From Caprella mutica (Eukaryota; Arthropoda; Malacostraca; Amphipoda; Caprellidae), in assembly GCA_947561585.1 (NCBI GenBank), contig CANNZV010000867.1, forward strand, positions 62,001-126,000: a DNA stretch of 64,000 nt. Reading direction: 5' to 3'. The position numbers and the translations under genes are program-made. A model generated the notes under the pieces. It was not told the DNA's origin, made no database searches, and saw only the letters and a program-made list of their open reading frames with translations. Positions 28,001 to 40,000 of this stretch are shown here, piece after piece (position 1 is the first letter of the stretch; each line of letters starts with the position of its first letter).

Positions 28001-31000
28001 AAGGGTAACACTGTATGGAACACGTGACAAACACCACGTGACTCTGATGTTACTCCGATAACACACAGGGTGAAGATATTAAAAGAAAAAGATATCAAAG
28101 AGTTAGCTTGGAGAGAAAAGCTTATCTAGAGTTAGCTTTTGAAGTTATAAATGTTGTTATCTGTACCGCGTAATGGCAATAAAAGATGAATTTTCTTTGG
28201 CTAATTCAAATTTTTACCAGCTATAACCACATGTTACGTTTGTTTATATATTATTAATAGTTTTTCTACAGGGTGGTCATAAGTAGAGATTGGCGAAAAT
28301 GCTCTTGCGCGAACTTATTTCAAACCTTGCTTATCAATAGAGTATGTTTTTCCTCTGAAAATTAGCATGATTTTAAGAACCCTTACGTTGAATTAGCAGA
28401 TATTTTTGGAGCTACGACATAGTTATGGAGAAACTCTGAATTTAAATATGGTGGATGCAGGATTCTATACACCAGAACAGAGAACACTTGTTGTCAAGGA
28501 ACGACTGGGGGAAGTTTTTGAACATAGAGTAGTTTCCAAGGCTCATGCTATTGAATGGTCTCCAAGGAGCCCAGATTTAACTGCTTAACTGTCATTTCTT
28601 TTGGGGTTATTTCACTTAATTCTACATTTAAAGTATACTCCTCTCCACCTGATAATCTCAATCAATGAAAAAGAACAATTAACGAATGCATGGTGTGATT
28701 TTATTGAAAGGTAATTCTCAGAAAACGGACGCGAAAATGAGTTGTAAAAATGGGGAATAATGGTTATTTTTGGTAAACAATGTTTTATTTCAGATCTTCA
28801 TAATTTGCAATTGTTTCTTTAAAATAACTAAGTAAATACTGGAAAAAACAAACCAATTTTAATATCTTTTAGCAATTACATATCTCGCGCAAGAGAAATT
28901 ACACCACCCTCTACTTATGACCCCCCTCTGGAAAAACTATTGGGAATATGAAAACAAACCAAAGATGAGGTTATAGTTGATGAAAATCTGCATTAGCCAA
29001 AAAGAAAATCACACGAAGATTCTTGTTAAAGTTATTGCGATTTTAATAAAGTAATCGCTATTTCCGACTCCTACTGTATAAAACAATTACTAATTAGATT
29101 CTAGTGATAGTAAATTAAAATGGATGAGATAGAGCACATATTCGCCTTACAAATTACATTGAACATAGATAAACTAATTTCAGTCATTCTTAAATTATAA
29201 AATACGTAAAACACTTCCCTACGTAGGAACACAAAGTAAAAACTCTGTCACAAAAACTCTGCGCTATGAAACTGAAAGTCTTTTTAAGTGACTAACCAGT
29301 GCGTAACTAATCAGGAGATCCTGCTAAATAGCATCAACTCATGGGAGGTGGCGACAAGGAATGCACACTTTACTGTTACGGCTAACTAAATAGCTACTAC
29401 ATATAAATCATACGCATTCCTGAGGAGAAAGACAGACACGCACGTACGCATCTGTGCTTTCCACAACCAAACCCGCGTAACAATTCGGCAGAGGAGTTCA
29501 CCACTCATTAGTGGTGTCACGTCAGAGTGTGATGAGAGGAGAGGTAGTGAGAGGAGGAGGTGATAGAGATGTTTTGTGACAGTGGCTAGCAGGGGGTTAC
29601 AGGATCTAAACTAGAAACCTGTGAGTAAATGCGAGGGAAAAGCATGGCAACTTCACGGATTGTTGCGCTCGAGTGCGCCAGAGTTATGCGCGGAATGCGT
29701 ACGCTATGCACGCGCAGTAGCACATGGCGCAATAGATCGCATACTTTAAACGGAACAATGCTAGAAGTCATGGAGTTGTGGACATACTCTCTCGTAAAAA
29801 GGAGAAATGAAGAGGCAATGCGTGTCAGCAAGAAATTAGGATAGTTTGAAATTATCCTATCTGCAGACAGCAGCTAACACTGACTTTAAAAGTAAATATT
29901 TAAATAATTCACTAAGTGAAGATTTCTAGTTCAGATAAAGAAATTCCATCTATTTGTTCCTCGTGCTTGTCGCACCATTTTCATACCTATTGATCTGTAC
30001 TTTGATATGACAGATAGACTGAGCACTGAACAGTAAATACCATAGTGACAAAGGATTATTTTTGATAACAAAAGTCGTAAAAAATAAGTTAACTAGTTTA
30101 AGTTGTTAACAGAACTAGTGGCTAACTGACTAGTTAATGACTGATGATTTTTATCAGATATAACATTGCTGTGACCTGTGAAGTGAACAAGTAGCCAAGT
30201 AATTGTCATTGTTTGCAAGTAACTAACGGCGAAATCATTGAATTAAGAGAGATGATCCCTTTGCTACACTTTACATGAAGTAAGTCACTCACGATGAACT
30301 TGTAGTTTAGCAAGAAATATAGATAATATTCCACCAACATTACAGCACTAATTAAGAGTTATTTAGGTCGATAGCGCTATACTTCTCTGCATGGACAGGT
30401 GATAAACTGACTGTGGTTAATAAAGTAAATAAAGTCTCACCTCATCACCAACCTTAGATACCACACTCAAATTAGCAGGTAATAGAGATAAAATATAGGC
30501 GAGTGATATGTTTATTTTAGTAGGGGTTTAAGGTTTGCTGTGGAACCAAATGCCATATCGCTGACGTTAAAAGGAAATTAAGTACAAGGGACTGGAAGAA
30601 GCAGTCAGAAAGGAAAGTGGCTCCACGAACAAAGTCACTTACTAGTTACTACCGTCGGTGACAATGCTCTTGGATGCAGAAAAGCTATTTCGTGAAAAAG
30701 CAGTACCTTACCAATGAATGTAACGAAAAAGGAAACAAGCACAGGTTAGAAGAGGGAAATGAAGAGGTGATAGTAAATGAAGCCTACGAGTCTACCTAAC
30801 ACAAAATCTAAGACCTTAATCTAAGAGCATAAGCCTAGCGCTATCCTCTAAAACTGCAAGTAGCGTTAAAAATAATAAACATGGTACAAATGAATAAAGA
30901 CAATACATAATCCAAATTACAACAGTTCGGGGCCCAAGGGACGCCATCCCCCTTCTCTTCCATTCACCACAGACAGCTTCAGGATATAGCCCCTGGGGCA

Positions 31001-34000
31001 GGCGAGTGATATATAAAGATTGAACAACCCTCATATATATTCAATGTACTTATCAATACATCACTTCATAGCAAGTGTTCCCAATATAACATTTGAGTAT
31101 CACTAGCAAAAAATGCCGAGGAGTTCATAACTACACACACTCATTGAAAATGATAAAGCGCGAAATAATGCTATCCAAGATGTGTCAGAAGGTCAAGGGA
31201 ACACAATGTGCCACACTACGTCATCACCAGCATGTCATGACATTGGAATGTGTGACACACATCTGTTTAGTTAGTGGTGTACAGGTGTATTGGAACACCT
31301 GTTGCCTTTGCGCTAATTGCATGGAACAGAGCGATGCTGTGAGTGTTGTGTGAAATGGGGGCAAGTGGCATTTACATGTATTTAAACATAACTGCAGTAC
31401 AGTAGTCTAGCTGCAGTACAGTAGTCTAGCTGCAGTACAGTAGTCTAACTGCAGTACAGTAGTCTAACTGCAGTACAGTAGTCTAACTGCAGTACAGTAG
31501 TCTAACTGCAGTACAGTAGTCTAACTGCAGTACAGTAGTCTAACTGCAGTACAGTAGTCTAACTGCAGTACAGTAGTCTAACTGCAGTACAATAGTCTAA
31601 CTGCAGTACAATAGTCTAACTGCAGTACAATAGTCTAACTGCAGTACAATAGTCTAACTGCAGTACAATAGTCTAACTGCAGTACAGTAGTCTAACTGCA
31701 GTACAGTAGTCTAACTGCTGTACAGTAGTCTAACTGCTGTACAGTAATCTAACTGCAGTACAATAGTCTAACTGCAGTACAATAGTCTAACTGCAGTACA
31801 ATAGTCTAACTGCAGTACAATAGTCTAACTGCAGTACAATAGTCTAACTGCAGTACAATAGTCTAACTGCAGTACAGTAGTCTAACTGCAGTACAGTAGT
31901 CTAACTGCTGTACAGTAGTCTAACTGCTGTACAGTAATCTAACTGCAGTACAATAGTCTAACTGCAGTACAATAGTCTAACTGCAGTACAATAGTCTAAC
32001 TGCAGTACAATAGTCTAACTGCAGTACAGTAGTCTAACTGCAGTACAGTAGTCTAACTACAGTACAATAGTCTAACTGCAGTACAATAGTCTAACTGCAG
32101 TACAATAGTCTAACTGCAGTACAATAGTCTAACTGCAGTACAGTAGTCTAACTGCAGTACAGTAGTCTAACTGCAGTACAGTAGTCTAACTGCAGTACAG
32201 TAGTCTAACTGCAGTACAGTAGTCTAACTGCAGTACAGTAGTCTAACAGCAGTACAGTAGTCTAACTGCAGTACAATAGTCTAACTGCAGTACAATAGTC
32301 TAACTGCAGTACAATAGTCTAACTGCAGTACAGTAGTCTAACTGCAGTACAGTAGTCTAACTGCAGTACAGTAGTCTAACTGCAGTACAGTAGTCTAACT
32401 GCAGTACAGTAGTCTAACTGCAGTACAATAGTCTAACTGCAGTACAATAGTCTAACTGCAGTACAATAGTCTAACTGCAGTACAATAGTCTAACTACAGT
32501 ACAGTAGTCTAACTACAGTACAGTAGTCTAACTGCAGTACAGTAGTCTAACTGCAGTACAGTAGTCTAACTGCAGTACAGTAGTCTAACTGCAGTACAGT
32601 AGTCTAACTGCAGTACAGTAGTCTAACTGCAGTACAGTAGTCTAACTGCAGTACAGTAGTCTAACTGCAGTACAGTAGTCTAACTGCAGTACAGTAGTCT
32701 AACTGCAGTACAGTAGTCTAACTGCAGTACAGTAGTCTAACTGCAGTACAGTAGTCTAACTGCAGTACAATAGTCTAACTGCAGTAGAGTAGTCTAACTG
32801 CAGTAGAGTAGTCTAACTGCAGTAGAGTAGTCTAACTGCAGTACAGTAGTCTAACTGCAGTACAGTAGTCTAACTGCAGTACAGTAGTCTAACTGCAGTA
32901 CAGTAGTCTAACTGCAGTACAGTAGTCTAACTGCAGTACAGTAGTCTAACTGCAGTACAGTAGTCTAACTGCAGTACAGTAGTCTAACTGCAGTACAGTA
33001 GTCTAACTGCAGTACAGTAGTCTAACTGCAGTACAGTAGTCTAACTGCAGTACACTTTACTATTCAATATAGAACTGAAAGATGTCCTGTATGGCTACAT
33101 AGCAAGCAAAGGTAGATTAATAATGTATCCTAGATACCGGACAAACTAGTATTATTATTAGCTGCATCTGTATACAGGATACAAAACCTATATTCAGCAA
33201 TATTATAAATTCTAGAATGTAGATACAGGATATGAAATGATATTCTTATTACCTAGTTTCTTTATCTTTGAACTATAGTTACAGTATAATGTGAGAGAAC
33301 TATTCAGCCTTATTGTTCACTTGGTGTACGTACGTATAGGTAGCAATGCAGCGTACCAGTGTTTGGATGTTATTCTATAGTTCGCATAAAGATTCTAGTT
33401 GATTAACGAGTCATTTAGCATACTAATGACACGCTATTTATGCAGACATAAATGGTATGCACTGCAGAACATACCACTTTCTAAGCAGCATTGGGATATA
33501 CACAGGGTGAAACTAACGGTATTTAACATACTGCTAATTAGCACAACATTCTCCATAGCAATATCGGTAGTAACCGAAACTCTATTAGACTAATACCCGT
33601 AATTCTATCAGTAATAGTAGTAACCGATCATTTCTCTATTGCCCGTACAGGTTCTAGGGAAATTCGGTCTCAGTTTACAATGGTGTTATTAAAGAATAAT
33701 AATAGAAAAAGTTGAAATTATGACTACTAAAATGTGTACCTAGTGTATTTACTAAAAGCGGATAACATCATTAACTGTTATAAAATGATACGTAACATTA
33801 GTAATTTTGACATGTTTTTACACCTATTTAACATGAGATTTGAGCTAAAACTTCGGTGTCGAAACTTCCAGTCAGGGGTATAAATAAAAACTTATAAGTT
33901 AGATTCAAATTAGAAGTAATATAAAAAGTTAAGTAAAACACTGTAACCATCTATATCTGAGGCTCATCGTTTGATATACATAATTCCAAGTACCTACCAT

Positions 34001-37000
34001 AAATTGGTGTAACTGGAACTATTCAAGATAGAAATATTTGGAGGTTATCCAGTAACGAATTAGAGCTCAGTTAGCTACTTACTATTCAGATGTAATTATT
34101 TATTATGTACAGTGAGAGATTCTATCGACGAGGAGATAGTAAACACATCACTGTCTCACTGTCATTTCTTTTACTATATAGTGATTTATATAATGTGCAG
34201 TGAGAGGCTATACCAATGAGAAAGTATTTAACACATCGAACACTTTAATTTCTTTTATAATTTAAATGCGAGATTATAATTATACCAATGAAAAGGCATT
34301 AGCACAGCAAACACTGTCAGTACTCATGGAGATGTGGAAATAGACGGTAGGCTTTTATCACATATAATATAGGTAATGTATCTACTTCATGACTATAATA
34401 ATATAGTTAATGTAAAGACTTTTGATGTACTATTAGTTGGGGAAATTTAACTAATTATTTTAAAGTAGTGAATTGTAATTAGTAAAACAATTTAATAGGT
34501 ATAGTCTCGATACAGTCGATACACTATAGCACAGTTCTCGATACACTATAGCACAGTTCTCGATACACTATAGCACAGCTCTCGATACACTATAGCACAG
34601 CTCTCGATACACTATAGCACAGCTCTCGATACACTATAGCACAGCTCTCGATACACTATAGCACAGCTCTCGATACACTATAGCACAGTTCTCGATACAC
34701 TATAGCACAGTTCTCGATGCATGAGATCACATTACAGTCATAACAATGTGATGATACGCAGCACATACTAAAGACTAATTAATTGTTACACGATCTGGTG
34801 ACAGTGCATGCATATGGCAACCATTTAACATAAATAATATCGGGTAAATTATGAATTATCGGTCAGTTCCACATCTTCGGTTATATAAGAAAAAAAGATG
34901 TATCTAGTAAATATTAATTATCATATTTATATCCTTATTTCTTGTAAAACAAAAGATGTGGAACTGACCGATAATTCGTAATTTCCCCTAGTCATTAAAT
35001 AACTAATAGCTATAAATCCAGCAAGAGGGCACACACCTCGGTAAGTGTATCCGTAAAAAGCATCATAGTACATCGGGCCAGACTTCACACCATTCACTAA
35101 AAAGAACTCATTTCCAGAAGGGACAGCTGTTAACGACCAAGTGGGCAACTATTATCAGCAGGGACCAGCAATGAGCAACTAAACACTCTCCGTCATTGGT
35201 CAAACACTGGACTTATTAATAAGAATGCAAATAACACATAGGTAAGGTAACCAGAGGCTTTTCATAGAGGAATGCAGCAACAAAACTCTCGCACAACCAC
35301 TCGCCACTGAGGGAACTTCTCAACTGAACTCTTCACGTACTTCCTCTAACGTTCGAAATAGTGAGTCATAACTATTCTATAGCGCCCTCTATCCAACGAA
35401 CTCAAACACAAAAACAACTCAAAAAGAAAATATTCAGTTTGCAAAAATTGAAACGAAAAAAAATGAGTAAAAGATAATAGCCACGCAAAAAGAAGAAAAA
35501 AGAGCGAACGCAATTCAAACCGTCGAAACAGTTTGGTCAAAAAATGCATGGCATAGATAGCATTTAAAAAATTGAAATACCACGACTAAAGTGTTTGAAA
35601 ATAAAGGGTTAGGTGAAACACCACCAGCAAACGGACTGACTGTGCCATTTCGGTCTGAGAACACTCAGGAAAGAGTGGTGTCTGGAAACTCTAGCAGGCT
35701 GGTGCTTCTTCCTTTGGGCGGGGATTGGTACGCTGCTACCCTCGCACATGGAGTTGGCGCGAACCCTCTCTAGTACCACTGTACATTGGAACACGAGTTA
35801 ACATAGTAGCTACAGTACTGCTAAGCTAGCTAGATAGAGACTGTAGTGTTCTTCATGCAGTAGCTATATACAGATACACGACTGTAGAAGAGTCAATGGA
35901 GAAGACTCATTTCATTTGAAAAGTTGCATAGGAGTTACATAATAAGGACAATTTACTTCCATTTCAGGTAATGTTTCTCTGCTTAAAAAAATATTGCTTC
36001 GAGTAAAGTTAAAAGTGTTGCGTTTGAGAACTTGAAATGACCTTTAAAATAAAGATTAACTAATTTAGCTTCAAGTGAGAAATTAACTACAAAAAATAGA
36101 GTCATTAGCAAATGTTTGACTATACTCGCACCACCCCATTATTGCTTAGATGTTAGGTGAGGCATTTCTTATTATTACCAAAACTAAATGGCGGAACAAA
36201 CACCTAGAGGGGACATGACAACAGTACAATTCTCTGACAAATAGCTAATAGCTACAAACTTACCACCGGTGGAGGTGGGTGTCTCCCCTTCCTTCTTCCA
36301 CCCCTCGGGGGGAGGACAATGAACGTGAGGTCCCCCCACTATCATTGTTCTGCTACCAGAGGGCTGGGTGCCCTCGGTTGGGGTGAGGGGGGTGCTGTGG
36401 CGTGGTACCCTGGGGGGAATTTGCCTCTCATCTGATAGAGAGAAACAAATAACTAGTAAGAAATAGAACTGGTGATGAGTGAATGATAGAGATTGTATTA
36501 TTGGGCTAAAGTACGAATTATCGGTCAGTTACACATCTTCGGTCTTAAAAGAAAAACGATATAGTACTAATTATTTCATTTCCATTTTAATTGATTTCCA
36601 TGGTACTTGAAGGTATCATGGATAGCTACCAATTAAAATTATTATCTTTAGATTGTTTTTTCTTATATGACCGAATATGTGTAACTGACCGATAATTCGC
36701 AACTTACTCTAGATCATCGTAAGTGAAGTAAAACCCATCATACCACTATTTCCCTACATAGTACACTAACTAGGTGCAGTACATGTGCAAACTATATACC
36801 AACTAAACCACTGAAAAATAAATACCAAGTCATGCACTGATGCTAAAAAGAGATCAAAACTACACCAACAGTTAGAGATCTAAAGCAGTCATAAACACTA
36901 CTGTACATTGGTAATAAAGATTAGCTACCATTTCGACCGCAAATCTCATGATCACATGAAATAGTTTTTCTTAGAAACAACTTTTTAGGTTGAAAAACAA

Positions 37001-40000
37001 TATTAAAGCGATAAAAACAAGATACAAACTACATATCAGAAAATTTGTTACTGGAGTAGATACTTCTTTGAGCGCTACTACACCTCGAATCAATGAAACA
37101 CTAAATTCGGATAGGAAATTGAAATTTTATTATGAAAAAATATGGGAATTCATATTGTAGGTTTTCATTTTAATTTGTCTAAATTCTTTTACATTTGCAT
37201 TAAAAATAAAAACATGGTAAAAGAATTTTCATAATAAAATAAACAACAAAAGTACATCTCGAGTGTTACTATCACGCGAGTGAAATTTCCTGTGCGGAAT
37301 TGAGTGTTTCACGGATTCTAGATGTATTACTGATATTAAAATATACACCAATTAAAAAATGGCGCCATTTGGTGTGTATAATATTAGAGTGGCTAGTCAT
37401 TGCTGGTGACTAATCACCTTCTACCATTCAGTAGACGATTGGTAAGTACCTTGACAGAGAGAGGAGAGTGCTGGGAAAAGAGTGTCACCATCGCTCTGAG
37501 AGCGCATAACACCCCCTGTGTGCGCCTCACAAGGACTTTGTTCTCGGGACCACAGAGCACTGAGGTCCACACTGCGTCTGGAGGGTGCATTGAAGTAGGT
37601 ACCCAACTCTCGAGGCACTGGGTTACGAAAACAAACTACTTTGGAAAACAGTATGTACATGGTGGTGCTTTAGTCAACACGCTTCAAAACTACTCAGCAG
37701 AACTTATTGCAAAGACACCCACCACGTGGCTACAATGCATGGACAGGGTGCACACTGTGCAATGGTGAGTCTGCTACAACAGAGAAGTCATACGCTATGA
37801 TAACAGTGAAGAAAATAGTGCACAGAAACAAAGCATGCATTGAATCTAATGTAGAGTAAGTTCTTAAAATGTGGAACTGACCGATAATTAAGAACTTACC
37901 CTAGCTGATAAACTTTATAGAAGTTAAAAGATAAGGAAAAATAGTAAATCTATACTCTAAAATGTAAGAGATTGCTGTGCTGTACGAAGATCATGAAGGC
38001 AGAAAAGCTACTACCCGCAGACAATCAAATGCATTATATAAGTATCAGCGAGTATCACATATTTTCAAATATCTACTTGTTTGAATTCAATTAGTTCTCT
38101 TCACAAAGTTGAAAATTTAAAGGAATAAGAAAAGTTTGAGAGTGAACTCTTCTTAAAACAGTTAGCCACCTGTCACAGTGATTATATTTATGATCACTGT
38201 GATAGCTGGATCCTAGCATTACCATTTTCCATATATTATTCCCACAGTTCACGTTAGTTATGAACAATATACTCAAACCACTAGCTACACTATGTACAAG
38301 AGTAAACTACATAAAAGCGTAGTCATGTAAGAATGAATAAATCGTCAAACAAAATAGTCTAAGAAATTTCTGCACAATGAAAAGAAACTTAGTTTAACTT
38401 TTTTAAGATCAAGACTACGATTTGTTTAGGAAAGTACAACACGTTAACTAGCTACAGAGCATACTTACACTTGGTGTAAGGTACTTACCGTGATCTGAAG
38501 CAGCTTCCATGCGCTCGAACTCCTGCTTACGCTGACTGAAGTTCGACCTCTGCGACAATCTCGGTAATTCGAATCGCTGGGAAGACTTTGAAGGTCTGCT
38601 CGTTTCCGAATTCTCAAACTTTTTGGCTCGTTTCGAGACGATTTGTAAGTTCTTGATTCTATCATTGTCACCCACCCACGCAAGCGGAATGCTTCTGATG
38701 GCGGGGGAAGTGAGGGACAACTGGCTTCCACTGGGGGTACCTCCAGTGGGGGTGATGCTTCCACTGCGCAAACTACCCAAGGAGGTGAGAGAGCCTAACT
38801 GCTCCTTGGAAGGTATGTTCTCCTGTATCCTAGGTAGATTAGACACGAAGGTTTTACTTCCACCGTATTTAGTGGGACAAACTGGATCACTAGAGTTGTA
38901 AGGCTTAGGAGTAGCATTTACTATCAGAGGCCTGGCTATGCTAGGGTGATCACCACTTTTAGGTGTTGAGCAGTCCTGATCTAATATCTTAGCCTCTGCT
39001 GCCTCGTTGCTTGCCTTTCTTCTCTTTGCTGCTATTTTGCTCTTAGCAACGAATGTCAAAGCTTTGCTGATGACTCCGGGAGAAGGAGGAACCTGAGATT
39101 TAGGAGGTGGCCACTGCAGCTGTTGATTGAGCTTCTGGGGACTAACATGATAGTCTTTGTGGACAGATGCAGCGGGCCAGATAGTCTGTAAATGAGGTCT
39201 GTCTTTCTTATCTTTTCCCTTATCTGTAGAAGAATTATCTGCAAAATTCGTATTTTCTTTATTGGATTTCGATTCCGTTAAATTTTGAGAAAAATTCAGG
39301 GAACGATCAGTGTTATTTTCTTTAGATGTCTGAGGGAAATCTACCGCTTCGTAAATGTGACTGTCACTGGTGGTGTACGGTTCGTAAATAGCATGTCTCT
39401 GGGAGGGTTTGTGGTCACTGTGTTTCTGTCTAGGAGGTGCGATGGGTCGGTAGTTTGGATTATCAATGAGTGCGTTGTTGGAGTAAATGAAGGGAGTCGT
39501 GTTCTCATTTCTTAGGATATGAGGACTAGGAAACCTAGAGGATAGAGGCAGTGAGTTCTGAATTGTGTGGACTGCTTGCTTCCTATCCATAACAGGTCTG
39601 GAATAATTAGCTAAGTTAGAAGATCGCAACAAAGGAAGACTAGTTTTTCGGCCCTGTTCATACAAGCTAGATGTCTTATCAGAGTACAGAGGGGCATTGG
39701 ATTTGTATTGTAAGAAAGAGTGAGGACTTTGTTCCTGTGCAGATATGTAAGGCAAGCTCTGAGAGGGATAGATAATAGGATGTCCAGGAGAAGTGTATAT
39801 AGTTGATATGCTTTGAGGCTGGGGAGTATAATAAGGAGTGGGCCCTGCAACTGTTTGAGCAGAAGAGTATTGCAGGATGGGAGGTACAGTAGGATGGAGC
39901 ATTGCTTTAGTGTCGTTAGGATAGGTTAGTGACAGAGGTTGCATATTGTCCCCTACATATATATTGCTAGCAGATAAACCACGAGAGCTATTCGGATCAC

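Noticed and set aside
31391..33053. CRISPR-like array
   Set aside because: Units abut with no unique spacers and the genome is eukaryotic; it is a minisatellite.
35346..35549. Phe/Leu-rich minus-strand frame
   Set aside because: It is AT-rich low-complexity sequence with no splice or domain support.
37400..37768. Plus-strand frame of 122 codons
   Set aside because: Shadow of RhoGAP exon 5, which has correct borders and phase on the minus strand.
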